Assembly (NCBI RefSeq): GCF_003426735.1
Contig: NZ_QVON01000002.1
Span: forward strand, 682,001 to 746,000
DNA length: 64,000 nt
Source: Arenibacter sp. P308M17
GTDB lineage: Bacteria; Bacteroidota; Bacteroidia; Flavobacteriales; Flavobacteriaceae
Direction: 5' to 3'
The notes beneath the pieces are model-generated. The model searched no databases, was not told where the DNA came from, and saw only the letters and a program-made list of their open reading frames with translations. This document shows, in pieces, positions 53,940 through 62,815 of this stretch; position 1 is the first letter of the stretch; the number at the start of each line of letters is the position of its first letter. The position numbers were made by a program, and so were the translations under genes.

Positions 53940-54878
53940 ATGACCATTACACAATTACAATATGTACTAGCCGTTGCCGAGTACCAGAATTTTACCTTGG
54001 CGGCCGAAAAAAGCTTTGTTACCCAACCTACACTGAGTATGCAGGTACAAAAATTGGAGGATGAGCTGGACATATTAATTTTCGATAGGAGCAAAAAACC
54101 GATTACCATTACAGAAGTGGGTGCCAAAATTGTTGCCCAGGCCAAAAATATTGTCAATGAGGCCAATAGAATAAAGGATATAGTAGATCAGGAAAAAGGT
54201 TTTATAGGTGGTGAGTTCACTTTGGGAATAATCCCGACCATTATGCCTACTTTATTACCTATGTTCCTGAGAACCTTTATTAAAAAATACCCCAAGGTAA
54301 ACTTGATCATTAAGGAACAGAACACGGACAGTTTGATCCGTAACCTACACGATGGCCATATTGATGCCGCTATTGCCGCTACGCCATTGGAAATCGAATT
54401 TATTAAGGAACGCCCCTTATATTACGAACCTTTTGTGGGCTATGTACCTCCCAATCACAGACTAGGGAAAATTTCGGAATTGGTACCCGAAGATTTGGAA
54501 ATATCGGATGTACTACTTTTAAGGGACGGGCATTGTTTTAGGGATGGAGTGATAAATTTGTGCAATGCCTCTAAAAATTATCAGGAAGAGCACTTTCAAT
54601 TACAGAGCGGAAGTTTTGAAACATTGATCAACCTTTCCAATGAAGGGTTGGGCATGACCCTCCTACCTTTCCTCAACACCATTGAACTGGACGATAAAAA
54701 AAAACAGAACCTTAAATTCTTTAAAAGTCCCTCTCCTGCTAGGGAAGTAAGTCTTATTTACCATAAAAGCGAGCTGAAAATACAAATCACAGAAGCATTA
54801 TATGATGTTATTGCAAGTGTAGTAAGAGGTGCCATTGCCTTTCAGGATGTAAAAATTATAAGCCCATTGAACAAATAA
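53940..54878 (+). CDS. oxyR: OxyR-type LysR family transcriptional regulator
   Basis: This 312-residue LTTR has an N-terminal winged helix (LQYVLAVAEYQNFTLAAEKS) and a periplasmic-binding-like effector domain. It matches OxyR closely: the peroxide-sensing cysteines are at 199 (DGHCFRD) and 208 (LCNAS), the same positions as in the E. coli protein, with the conserved LLLRDGH around them. It probably activates peroxide-defence genes on disulfide formation. dps, a usual target, is 4.8 kb upstream on the minus strand. The gene is transcribed alone. Confidence 0.93.
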   Translation: MTITQLQYVLAVAEYQNFTLAAEKSFVTQPTLSMQVQKLEDELDILIFDRSKKPITITEVGAKIVAQAKNIVNEANRIKDIVDQEKGFIGGEFTLGIIPTIMPTLLPMFLRTFIKKYPKVNLIIKEQNTDSLIRNLHDGHIDAAIAATPLEIEFIKERPLYYEPFVGYVPPNHRLGKISELVPEDLEISDVLLLRDGHCFRDGVINLCNASKNYQEEHFQLQSGSFETLINLSNEGLGMTLLPFLNTIELDDKKKQNLKFFKSPSPAREVSLIYHKSELKIQITEALYDVIASVVRGAIAFQDVKIISPLNK

Positions 54879-54921
54879 TTATTCCATATAAAAACAGACA
54901 ACCAAACTGAGTTCAAAAAAA

Positions 54922-54941
54922 AACCACCTTGTTAGGTGGTT
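54922..54941 (-). terminator. Terminator of the 65-residue small gene
   Basis: AACCACCT-tgtt-AGGTGGTT is followed, on the minus strand, by a run of ten T (plus-strand 54914-54923 is A-rich). It lies 6 bp after the stop of the small minus-strand gene and 36 bp after oxyR, so it may serve both strands weakly. Confidence 0.85.
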
Positions 54942-54946
54942 CATAT

Positions 54947-55144
54947 CTATGCTTTCAAATAAAGCAGGCTTTGTTGCAATTCCGGTTTGTCATTGATAAA
55001 TTGTTTTAACCAGAGTTTTAATTCCTCTATTTCAAATGGTAATAGTCTAGTCACTGCTTTTTCCAGTTCTTTACAAAATAACTTCGTATCAAAACTAACC
55101 TTTTGCAGTACGGTCTTGGTGTACTCTAACATAGCTCTTGCCAT
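54947..55144 (-). CDS. Conserved small protein, unknown function
   Basis: This 65-residue soluble protein begins MARAMLEYTKTVLQKVSFD and is rich in charged helices (FCKELEKAVTRLLPFEIEEL). I recall near-identical small proteins in other Flavobacteriaceae, always of this length, so I treat it as real; its role is unknown. It has its own terminator and lies between oxyR and the carboxypeptidase gene on the opposite strand. No signal peptide, membrane helix or cysteine pair is visible. Confidence 0.75.
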   Translation of the reverse strand: MARAMLEYTKTVLQKVSFDTKLFCKELEKAVTRLLPFEIEELKLWLKQFINDKPELQQSLLYLKA

Positions 55145-55246
55145 ATTTCAAAATAATTTTAGGTTGCTTGGACTAAGATAACCAATAAAAGGTATATATT
55201 ATTGCTGTCTTATCGTTAAATAATAGATAAAAAGTTGTTAAAGTCG

Positions 55247-56560
55247 ATGAACGCACATTTTCAATGGTTTACCTCAGCTAAAATGAGGGTACTTGGTCAT
55301 TTAATTATAATAAGTGCCTCTGTAAGTTTACTTGGATGTAAATCTTTTAATTACAACAGATTAAACAAAAATATTGATCGTTATATTCACTCTCGGGCGG
55401 CAAATGATTACTTTCAGGGGCTATTGATCTACGACCCTATAAAAAATGATACCTTGTACAGCTACAATAGCCAAAAGTATTTTACTCCGGCAAGCAATAC
55501 CAAGATATTTACGCTGTATTCTTCCCTTAAGACCCTGCCGGATAAGATTCCGGCCCTAAAATACATTGTTAAAAACGACACCCTCTATATGGAGGGTACA
55601 GGCGATCCAACCTTGTTACATCCCTATTTCGGTGATAGTTCCGCTGTAAAATTGGCCCAAAACCATAAGAATATATCCCTATATCTAAATAATTTTAAGG
55701 ATAGTAGATATGGTCCGGGTTGGGCGTGGGAGGATTACGACCTCTATTTCAGTCCGGAAAGAAATAGTATTCCCTTATACGGCAATGTGGTAACCATAAC
55801 CAATAATGGGAGTTTGCTGGTTAATCCGGAACATTTCAAAGATCAGGTAGTGCCCATTGGCTATGGTGTAAATCGGGAATTTTACAGCAATACCTTTTAT
55901 TTTGACCCCCAAAGAAGTGATACCTTGGAAAGTCCCTTTATAATAGATAGCACACTTACAAAAAGTCTATTGGAAAAAGTACTGCACAAGAAAGTCAATA
56001 TTGTGCAAAAGATGCCAAATGGGCAAAAGCAGGTTTTGTACAGTGTTTCTTCGGATTCCCTGTATAAGCGAATGATGGAAGTAAGTGATAATTTTCTTGC
56101 GGAGCAATTATTAATTGTGAGCTCCTCTACGCTTTCGGATACCCTGAATGGTGCCAGGGCCAGAGCACATATTTTGGACCATTATTTAACAGAACTTGAA
56201 CAACCTCCGCGATGGGTGGATGGTTCCGGGCTATCCCGCTACAATTTGTTTACTCCGGGATCAATGGTATATGTATTGAATAAAATGTATCATGAAGTAC
56301 CACGGGAACGCTTGTTCAACTTTTTTCCTATCGGCGGCCTTACCGGTACCTTAAAAGGGAGATTTATTGGTGGGGGCAGCCCATACATTTATGCCAAAAC
56401 CGGATCACTTGGCAATAATTATTGCCTTAGCGGATACCTATTGACGAGGTCCGGAAAAACGTTGATATTTAGTTTTATGAACAACCATTTTACCAAAAGT
56501 AACAGTGAGGTAATACAGTATATGGAACCTATTTTTACTAAGATCCGGGACAACTATTGA
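55247..56560 (+). CDS. D-alanyl-D-alanine carboxypeptidase (PBP4/DacB family, peptidase S13)
   Basis: This penicillin-binding protein trims or cuts peptidoglycan cross-links in the periplasm. SxxK is SNTK (Ser83-Lys86 from this start), SxN is SDN near residue 278, and KTG is in YAKTGSLGNNYC near 385. A signal with lipobox SLLGC is present, so it is probably a lipoprotein. ATG 55247 is used; a second ATG at 55283 would give the shorter signal MRVLGHLIIISASVSLLGC and may be the real start. The large insertion domain of E. coli DacB is reduced, as in many Bacteroidota homologues. Confidence 0.88.
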   Translation: MNAHFQWFTSAKMRVLGHLIIISASVSLLGCKSFNYNRLNKNIDRYIHSRAANDYFQGLLIYDPIKNDTLYSYNSQKYFTPASNTKIFTLYSSLKTLPDKIPALKYIVKNDTLYMEGTGDPTLLHPYFGDSSAVKLAQNHKNISLYLNNFKDSRYGPGWAWEDYDLYFSPERNSIPLYGNVVTITNNGSLLVNPEHFKDQVVPIGYGVNREFYSNTFYFDPQRSDTLESPFIIDSTLTKSLLEKVLHKKVNIVQKMPNGQKQVLYSVSSDSLYKRMMEVSDNFLAEQLLIVSSSTLSDTLNGARARAHILDHYLTELEQPPRWVDGSGLSRYNLFTPGSMVYVLNKMYHEVPRERLFNFFPIGGLTGTLKGRFIGGGSPYIYAKTGSLGNNYCLSGYLLTRSGKTLIFSFMNNHFTKSNSEVIQYMEPIFTKIRDNY

Positions 56561-56645
56561 TCCATGACCTTAACCAAATCTAAGTGGTCCGGAAATTTTA
56601 ACAATAGCACCTTCAGTTATGGGGAAATTTGGGCATGGGGTGGTA

Positions 56646-57263
56646 TTACCCGTTGGAGAATAACCCGTTAATTTTGGCATATTGTAATAGCATTATTGTC
56701 TTGGCATCTTTAATTTCACCGGTACCGATCATTTCCATAGCTTTTTCAAAGCCCAGTTCCAGGACTTCAATATTTTCTGTCTCCTCCTCGGCACCTCCAC
56801 CCTCGCCTATCTTCATTTTTTCCTCATAGGATCCAATAAAAAAATAAAGGATCTCGGTTACGGAACCTGGCGACATATAGGATTCGAAGACCTTCTCTAC
56901 CTTGTCCAATTTATATCCGGTCTCTTCCTCAGTTTCTTTTTTTATACAATCTTCAGGATGGTCACCATCCAACAACCCGGCGCATACTTCTATCATCATT
57001 CCGGAATCATTGCCATTGATATAGGTAGGCATCCGAAACTGTCGGGTAAGTATGACCGTTTTGTTCTTTTTGTTGTACAATAAAATCGCGGCACCATTAC
57101 CGCGATCATAGGCTTCGCGGGATTGGGTCTCCCAATTACCGTCATCCCGCCGGTAATCAAAACTTATCTTTTCAAGGGTGTACCAGTTGTCGGACAATAT
57201 CTCCCTATGTATGTTTCTTACTTTCTTGTTTTTCACTTGTAAAAGGTTCTTGTTTGCCATCAA
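56646..57263 (-). CDS. nudK: NUDIX hydrolase, GDP-mannose pyrophosphatase type
   Basis: This 205-residue NUDIX protein carries the box GLLDGDHPEDCIKKETEEET (residues about 97-116), with the conserved Gly, Glu, Lys/Arg and EExG pattern. The NudK/ADP-sugar branch is suggested by RQFRMPTYINGNDSG upstream and ESYMSPGSVTE downstream of the box. It likely hydrolyses GDP-mannose or ADP-ribose-like nucleotide sugars in the cytosol. An ATG at residue 2 is an equal start. It lies 46 bp downstream of the AIM24 gene on the same strand. Confidence 0.88.
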   Translation of the reverse strand: MMANKNLLQVKNKKVRNIHREILSDNWYTLEKISFDYRRDDGNWETQSREAYDRGNGAAILLYNKKNKTVILTRQFRMPTYINGNDSGMMIEVCAGLLDGDHPEDCIKKETEEETGYKLDKVEKVFESYMSPGSVTEILYFFIGSYEEKMKIGEGGGAEEETENIEVLELGFEKAMEMIGTGEIKDAKTIMLLQYAKINGLFSNG

Positions 57264-57309
57264 AACATTTGGGAGCGGTTAAGGAAAAATGAGGAAGGCT
57301 TTGGATAGA

Positions 57310-58107
57310 CTAAAATCGGTTATCCCCATCCAGAAGGTTGCCCAAGCCACCTAAAATACTTCCTTCACCCTTGTCCTTTCCACCTCTGGGAATGGATGCC
57401 AGTACCCTTCCCGCCAATCGGCTAAAGGGCAACGATTGAATATATACCGTACCGGGGCCTCTTAAGGTAGCGTAAAAAAGCCCCTCTCCCCCAAAAATAG
57501 TATTCTTGATTCCTCCTATGAACTCTATGTCATAATCCACGTCCTTGGTAAAACCAATAATACAGCCTGTATCTACTTTTAAGGTTTCGCCCGGACCGAG
57601 TACTTTTTTTGCGGTAGTTCCTCCTGCGTGAACAAATGCCATTCCGTCGCCCTCCAATTTTTGCATGATAAATCCTTCCCCTCCAAATAGCCCACGACCC
57701 AATCTCTTTGAAAATTCTATGCCCACGGAAACTCCTTTTGCGGCACACAAAAAGGCGTCCTTCTGACAAATGAACTTGCCTTGAAATTCGCTGAGGTCTA
57801 TCGGAATAATTTTACCGGGATATGGAGAGGCAAAGCTCACCTGTCTTTTAGCATGACCTATGTTCAAAAATGCCGTCATAAATAGGCTTTCTCCAGTAAG
57901 CAAGCGTTTTCCGGCCGAGAAAAGTTTTCCCAGCACCCCGGTATCCTGATTGGAACCATCACCAAAAATGGTATCCATTTTAATGTCCGAATCCATCATC
58001 ATAAAACTGCCCGCTTCGGCCACAACCGCCTCTTGTGGATCCAGTTCTATCTCCACATATTGCATTTCCTCCCCGTAAATTACATAGTCTATTTCGTGTG
58101 CGTTCAT
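57310..58107 (-). CDS. AIM24 / TIGR00266 family protein
   Basis: This 265-residue protein of the AIM24 family has a TRAP-like double-psi/beta-prism repeat fold. The Gly-rich repeats are visible ([74 protein letters not shown]). No enzymatic residues are known for the family; homologues are implicated in membrane or mitochondrial organisation. It is probably co-transcribed with nudK downstream. Confidence 0.9.
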   Translation of the reverse strand: MNAHEIDYVIYGEEMQYVEIELDPQEAVVAEAGSFMMMDSDIKMDTIFGDGSNQDTGVLGKLFSAGKRLLTGESLFMTAFLNIGHAKRQVSFASPYPGKIIPIDLSEFQGKFICQKDAFLCAAKGVSVGIEFSKRLGRGLFGGEGFIMQKLEGDGMAFVHAGGTTAKKVLGPGETLKVDTGCIIGFTKDVDYDIEFIGGIKNTIFGGEGLFYATLRGPGTVYIQSLPFSRLAGRVLASIPRGGKDKGEGSILGGLGNLLDGDNRF

Positions 58108-58194
58108 AATATAACTTTAATATTTTGATTTTTTTCTTTTAGTTAGTACCAAGAAGGAACGTTTTGTTACAATCATCAATTGGTTTATCCAAAC

Positions 58195-58371
58195 ATGGAC
58201 TCCAGCCTAAATTGTTACATTGTTACATTAATTCATTGGTACATTGGTAAATTAACCCATTGCTTCATTACTAAATTAATGCATTGGTACATTGATTCAT
58301 TGGTTCATTGGTACATTGGTACATTGGCACATTGGTACATTAATAAATTGGCACATTTCCAAATTTTCAAA
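58195..58371. repeat. Degenerate word repeats, array F (CATTGGTA units)
   Basis: About 17 units of a 10-bp vocabulary stand between the AIM24 and DUF4442 genes: CATTGGTACATTGGTACATT, CATTGATTCATTGGTTCATT, ATTAATAAATTGGCACATT. The array stops at the stop codon of the DUF4442 gene. The period equals a helical turn. No conserved unit with unique spacers is present, so it is not a CRISPR. Confidence 0.85.
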
Positions 58372-58836
58372 TTAACTTTTAATCTTAACGGTCCATTCAA
58401 AATTAAAGGTGGAGACTACTATTCCCTCTTCGTTAACGCCTACAGATTTCATCCAGATGGTCTGCCCTTCCCCGGTTTCAATGGTTTTCTGAATAGCATC
58501 GGATATAAGGTGGCCCTCCTCGCAGGTAAAGGTGATAGTACCGGTGGCTTTTTTTGAAAAATTGGCATTGTTATTGGCCACCAACATCGAAATTTTCCTT
58601 CCGCTCTTTCTAATCTGGGTCATGACCATAGCACCTGTAGACAACTCGGCTGCCATTCCCTGAACTGCCCAAAACAGGGATTTAAATGGATTTTGATTGA
58701 TCCATCTGTGCCTAACGGTGACTATGGCCTTTTTTTCATCAATATGCCTTAACCGCACTCCTGTCCACCATACGGCCGGGAGCTTGAAAAAGCTGAACAT
58801 GTTTATTTTACTTGCATCCGAGGCCATAGTTTTCAT
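58372..58836 (-). CDS. DUF4442 domain protein (hotdog, thioesterase-like)
   Basis: This 154-residue hotdog-fold protein of the DUF4442 group, related to acyl-CoA thioesterases (PaaI/YiiD type), contains RWINQNPFKSLFWAVQGMAAELSTGAM near residues 45-72 in two stretches. There the hotdog helix and a conserved Asn/Glu are found. No other motif is informative; substrate and role are unknown. It is divergent from the DUF4870 gene, separated by 256 bp with a promoter on the plus strand. Confidence 0.85.
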   Translation of the reverse strand: MKTMASDASKINMFSFFKLPAVWWTGVRLRHIDEKKAIVTVRHRWINQNPFKSLFWAVQGMAAELSTGAMVMTQIRKSGRKISMLVANNNANFSKKATGTITFTCEEGHLISDAIQKTIETGEGQTIWMKSVGVNEEGIVVSTFNFEWTVKIKS

Positions 58837-58910
58837 CTAATTTTCATCAAAAATAAATAAAATGTACCCATTTTCAATTGTTAATATTTTGTTAATAATT
58901 AGTACTTTGT

Positions 58911-58943
58911 TTTGCATAGTACCTTCTTTTAGATATATATTTG
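58911..58943 (+). promoter_or_regulatory. Promoter of the DUF4870 gene with a long leader
   Basis: A TTTG box (58911-58914), 21 bp, and a perfect TATATTTG (58936-58943) make a strong Bacteroidota promoter. The ATG is 149 bp further on, so the transcript would have an unusually long 5' leader of about 140 nt with no obvious conserved structure. Confidence 0.6.
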
Positions 58944-59092
58944 CATAGAAAGTTATTAGGCTTAATAAGATCGATTGATAAAAATGGTCCCTTTCGCTCC
59001 CAAATGTTGATATGGCCACGACCGGATACCGATTGGATCCAGCTCTAATTATAATATAAATAACCCTTATTGGAAACACTAATTGTACTGTA

Positions 59093-59575
59093 ATGACCGA
59101 AACCTTGAGCAAACACGAAAAAAATTTAGCGGCAATAATACATGCCTCTACCTTTTCCAAGTATTTCATACCCTTTGGGAATTTCCTGCTTCCCCTAATC
59201 CTTTGGACCGCGAATAAAAAAGACCAGGGCTTCGTGGACCAAAATGGTAAACAGGCCCTGAATTTCCAAATCAGTCTCCTGTTATATTCCATCATCATAG
59301 GTATTATTACCATTCCTTTTTTTATTGGCATTATACCTGAAATATTTCATTTGGGAGATTTTAACTTTGCCAATTTTAACGAATTCAACGGGTTTAATTT
59401 CGATTTCGATTTTCATCCTTTCCAGCTTGGCAAATGGCTTTGGCCCATAGGGATTGCAGGATTTGCACAATTGGGGCTGTTCTTGATAAATATAGTGTAC
59501 ACCATCCTGGCCACCATACGCACCAATGAAGGCCTGGATTTTAAATATCCGATAAGCATCCCATTTATTAAGTAA
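59093..59575 (+). CDS. DUF4870 domain membrane protein
   Basis: This 160-residue protein has the DUF4870 pattern: N-terminal SKHEKNLAAIIHASTFSKYF, then FLLPLILWTANKKDQGFVDQNGKQALNFQ and three hydrophobic helices. The loop between helices is extraordinarily Phe/Asn/Asp-rich (GDFNFANFNEFNGFNFDFDF). Family function is unknown. It sits upstream of the PadR-PspC-GIN genes and may belong with them; a 165-180 bp repeat starts at its stop codon. Confidence 0.88.
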   Translation: MTETLSKHEKNLAAIIHASTFSKYFIPFGNFLLPLILWTANKKDQGFVDQNGKQALNFQISLLLYSIIIGIITIPFFIGIIPEIFHLGDFNFANFNEFNGFNFDFDFHPFQLGKWLWPIGIAGFAQLGLFLINIVYTILATIRTNEGLDFKYPISIPFIK

Positions 59576-59751
59576 ACTACCTCGGGGCAAGCCTGTCTGC
59601 CGACAAAGGCAGGCCCACGAGGCATTGAAAGGAAATTCAAGTTTGATTTCTACTCCTGCCCGAACAGAACGGGCGGGCCCATCCGAACGGCACGGGCGGG
59701 CCCGTCCGAACGGCACGGGCGGGCAGGTTTAAATCTCGATTATCGAGTAAA
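59571..59751. repeat. Long intergenic repeat, copy 1
   Basis: The segment starts at AGTAAACTACCTCGGGGCAA, overlapping the DUF4870 stop codon, and ends TCTCGATTATCGAGTAAA. The outer parts match 62816-62979 almost base for base. The middle holds a tandem of CCGAACGGCACGGGCGGGC units not found in that number in copy 2. It is G+C-rich against its surroundings, and several hairpins are visible (CTCGA-tta-TCGAG, and CTGCCGAC-type arms). Confidence 0.9.
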
Positions 59752-59868
59752 ATTAGTACTCATCACACTAATTCCAGAGTTTATTCATCAATCAAATAGA
59801 TCAAAATTAAAATGCTGCAATGCGATCATCAAAAAAACGAACAGTTAAATTATTATAATCATGTAATT

Positions 59869-60204
59869 ATGAATATTGAAAACACAAAGGCACAAATGCG
59901 CAAGGGAGTCTTGGAGTATTGCATACTTTCCATTCTAAATGGGGAGGACAAGTATACCTCCGAAATCCTGGATACCTTAAAGGATGCTAAAATGCTTGTG
60001 GTAGAGGGTACTATTTATCCGTTGCTCACAAGACTAAAAAATGCAGGATTGTTAAACTACCGCTGGGAAGAATCCTCTTCAGGCCCTCCAAGAAAGTATT
60101 ATACATTGACAGAGACCGGAAAAATATTTCTGAAGGAATTGGATACCACCTGGGATGAACTAAGAAATGCCACTAACCTTGTTACCAAAACAAAAAATAG
60201 CTAA
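59869..60204 (+). CDS. PadR family transcriptional regulator
   Basis: This 111-residue winged-helix repressor has the typical start MNIENTKAQMRKGVLEYCIL, the recognition helix around TYGY-like SEILDTLK, and the wing YRWEESSSGPPRKYYTLTETGK. PadR proteins repress neighbouring genes and respond to small ligands. Its stop is 3 bp before the PspC gene, so it is autoregulatory in the usual sense, repressing its own operon. ATG 59869 is used; an earlier frame adds 19 residues without family resemblance. Confidence 0.92.
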   Translation: MNIENTKAQMRKGVLEYCILSILNGEDKYTSEILDTLKDAKMLVVEGTIYPLLTRLKNAGLLNYRWEESSSGPPRKYYTLTETGKIFLKELDTTWDELRNATNLVTKTKNS

Positions 60205-60207
60205 AAA

Positions 60208-61959
60208 ATGAACAAGACAATAAATATAAACCTGGCCAATTTATTCTTTCACATAGATGAAGTAGCCTATGCTAAATTACAACGCTATCTCGAGGCAATA
60301 AAACGTTCCTTTGCCAATACCAATGGTAGCGAAGAAATCATTGCGGATATAGAGGCCAGAATTGCCGAACTGTTCCATGAAAAAATGGAAAACGAAAGAC
60401 AGGTAATTACCGAGAAAGAGGTAGACCAGGTTATTGGGATCATGGGACAACCGGAGGATTACATGGTAGATGAGGATATATTTGAGGACCAGCCCATAAG
60501 CACCAAAAAAACATCCAGGGTAAGGAAATTATACAGGGATATAGACAACAAATATATAGGTGGAGTCTCGGCGGGACTTGGCCATTACTTTGGTATAGAT
60601 GCCCTGTGGGTACGTCTATTATGGGTATTGCTTACCATATTTAGTTGGGGAGGCTTCATCTTTATATACGCCCTATTGTGGATTTTAATTCCCGAAGCCA
60701 CTACCACGGCGCAGAAGTTGGATATGCGAGGGGAAGCCGTAAACATAAGCAATATTGAAAAAAAAGTAAAGGAAGGCTTTGAGGATGTGGCCGAAAAAGT
60801 AAAGAGTGTGGACTATGAAAAAATGGGAAACAAGGTAAAGGATAGTAGCAAGAGCTTTTTTAATGCCATAGCGGATCTTATTATGTTTTTCTTTAAGATC
60901 ATAGGCAAGTTCATTGGGATCATCCTGATCATTATTGGGGCAGCTGGAATTGTGGCCTTAATAGTAGGGCTGTTTACGGTAGGCATACTGGACATAATAC
61001 ACCTGCCGGGCATTGATTTTTATAATCTGGTCAACTCCACCAATACTCCGGTATGGGTAGTTTCGATACTCGCCTTTTTTGCAATGGGAATCCCCTTTTT
61101 CTTCCTAATGTACCTAGGCCTAAAGATCTTGGTGAACAATTTAAAATCGATCGGCAATATTGCAAAATTTACCCTTCTGGGCCTGTGGTTGATCTCTATA
61201 ATATTGTTGACAGTTTTTGGTATACACCAGGCCGCCGCGCACGCCTATTCTGGCAATGTGGCCATCGAAAAGGAACTGCATTTCGCCCAACCTTCGGAAC
61301 CTATCAAAATAAACTTAAGGTCGACTGATAGGGACAAGCAGGAAAACAATATGCACATTAATGGAATTGTTTTGGATTACACCGAAAATGGGGAAGAAAT
61401 TCTCATTTCACGGGATTTCCGTCTATACCTAAAAATGTCGCACGATTCTATAGCGCGTATCGAAGTAAGGAAAAACGCCGATGGGAATTCCTTTAAAAAT
61501 GCTACAGAAACCGCTGGCAAGATCAACTACAATTATGTAGTTCAAGGCAACACCATTCTACTGGACGATTTTTTATCAACTGCCAAGGAAAATAAATTTA
61601 GGGACCAAGATGTAAGGGTATATATATACCTACCAGTGGGAACCAAAGTAGAATTTGGGAAATCACCGGAAAGCTGCTGGATAATCAGGGCCAATAATGA
61701 CCGGAATGTGGACGGGTGCGAGCTAACCAAATACTCCTGGATGATGAACAACAATGGGGAGTTGATATGTAATGATTGTCCTGAAACGGAAGAAATCGAA
61801 GAGGATCAAAATAACAAGATCATTATTGACGAAAATGGAGTAGATATCGATATAAAAGGTGATGGTGACAATTTTAAACTTAAAATAGATGAAAAGGGCG
61901 TGCAGATAAAAGCGAATGAAGCCACAAAGGCAGAATTAAAAAAAGATACTGTTGGGTAG
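60208..61959 (+). CDS. PspC domain-containing membrane stress protein
   Basis: This 583-residue protein begins MNKTININLANLFFHIDEVAY. This is an N-terminal DUF-type region with an acidic segment, followed by the PspC domain (YRDIDNKYIGGVSAGLGHYFGID, residues about 110-165) with a helix pair. A membrane region of about four further helices and a C-terminal beta-rich domain with DxDxD-like repeats (IIIDENGVDIDIKGDGD) follow. It is probably an inner-membrane sensor of envelope stress. The gene is the middle of the PadR-PspC-GIN module; 128 bp separate it from the GIN gene. Confidence 0.88.
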   Translation: MNKTININLANLFFHIDEVAYAKLQRYLEAIKRSFANTNGSEEIIADIEARIAELFHEKMENERQVITEKEVDQVIGIMGQPEDYMVDEDIFEDQPISTKKTSRVRKLYRDIDNKYIGGVSAGLGHYFGIDALWVRLLWVLLTIFSWGGFIFIYALLWILIPEATTTAQKLDMRGEAVNISNIEKKVKEGFEDVAEKVKSVDYEKMGNKVKDSSKSFFNAIADLIMFFFKIIGKFIGIILIIIGAAGIVALIVGLFTVGILDIIHLPGIDFYNLVNSTNTPVWVVSILAFFAMGIPFFFLMYLGLKILVNNLKSIGNIAKFTLLGLWLISIILLTVFGIHQAAAHAYSGNVAIEKELHFAQPSEPIKINLRSTDRDKQENNMHINGIVLDYTENGEEILISRDFRLYLKMSHDSIARIEVRKNADGNSFKNATETAGKINYNYVVQGNTILLDDFLSTAKENKFRDQDVRVYIYLPVGTKVEFGKSPESCWIIRANNDRNVDGCELTKYSWMMNNNGELICNDCPETEEIEEDQNNKIIIDENGVDIDIKGDGDNFKLKIDEKGVQIKANEATKAELKKDTVG

Positions 61960-62087
61960 GTTATTCTAACAGTTCGGCAATTTAAAATGTGACCAAAGAA
62001 AACCAAACAATAATTTTAACAACATTAATCAATCCTTGAAATAAGCTTGCCCCCAAAAGTTCATTGCAAGACTAAAAAACAACGATC

Positions 62088-62813
62088 ATGACAACACTAG
62101 CAAGAATTACCATCATTTTAATTTTAACAATCCTATTTTCTTCCTGCGGCTTTGATATCAATATCGGAAATGGCAAAAAGGGAAATGGAATTATTGAAGA
62201 GGACAATAGAGCTGTTGCCTCCAACTTTACGGCCATATCAGCTTCCGAGGGCTTGAACGTATATGTTGCCCAAGGCGATGATTTCGAAATTGTGGTAGAG
62301 GCAGACGAAAATATTTTGGCCCTGATCGGAACGGAAATCAAAAATGGGACCCTACGGATTCATGCCATTGAAAATATTGGTAGGGCCACCAAAAATGTCC
62401 ATGTTACCCTACCTGTCATAACGGCATTGGAAACTTCCAGCGGTGCTGCCCTATCTACCATAAATGCCATAGCGGTCCAAAACATTGAATTGAACTCCAG
62501 CAGTGGTTCCAATCTACAAATTGGGGAGCTTAAGGCAAACAAGGTAATAGCGGAATCCAGTAGTGGGGCCCATATCAAAGTGGGCGGAGAAACAGAAACA
62601 TTCAGCAGTAATGCCAGTAGCGGCTCAGGAATAAAAGCGGAAAATTTAAGCGCCTCCAAATGCAACGCCAGTGCTAGTAGCGGGGCCGGAATAACAGTAA
62701 ACGCATCCGAAACTTTAATTGCAAAAGCGACTAGTGGGGGAGAGATCCGTTATACCGGAAATGCTAAAGTGGAACATGAAAAATCGAGCTCTGGAAGTGT
62801 CAGTGCCCTATAA
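62088..62813 (+). CDS. Head GIN domain (DUF2807) lipoprotein
   Basis: This 241-residue secreted protein has a lipoprotein signal (LILTILFSSC, Cys20) and a GIN/DUF2807 domain. The repeated blocks ETSSGAALSTI, NSSSGSNLQIG, ESSSGAHIKVG, NASSGSGIKAE, SASSGAGITV and SSSGSVSAL build a beta-solenoid with a serine/glycine ladder. No enzyme motif is seen. In flavobacteria it occurs with PspC and PadR genes, as here, suggesting an envelope-stress or adhesion role. Confidence 0.9.
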   Translation: MTTLARITIILILTILFSSCGFDINIGNGKKGNGIIEEDNRAVASNFTAISASEGLNVYVAQGDDFEIVVEADENILALIGTEIKNGTLRIHAIENIGRATKNVHVTLPVITALETSSGAALSTINAIAVQNIELNSSSGSNLQIGELKANKVIAESSSGAHIKVGGETETFSSNASSGSGIKAENLSASKCNASASSGAGITVNASETLIAKATSGGEIRYTGNAKVEHEKSSSGSVSAL

Positions 62814-62815
62814 AT

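Noticed and set aside
58195..58371. Regularly spaced units resembling a CRISPR array
   Set aside because: Units are about 10 bp, degenerate, and without unique 30-bp spacers; no cas gene is in the window.
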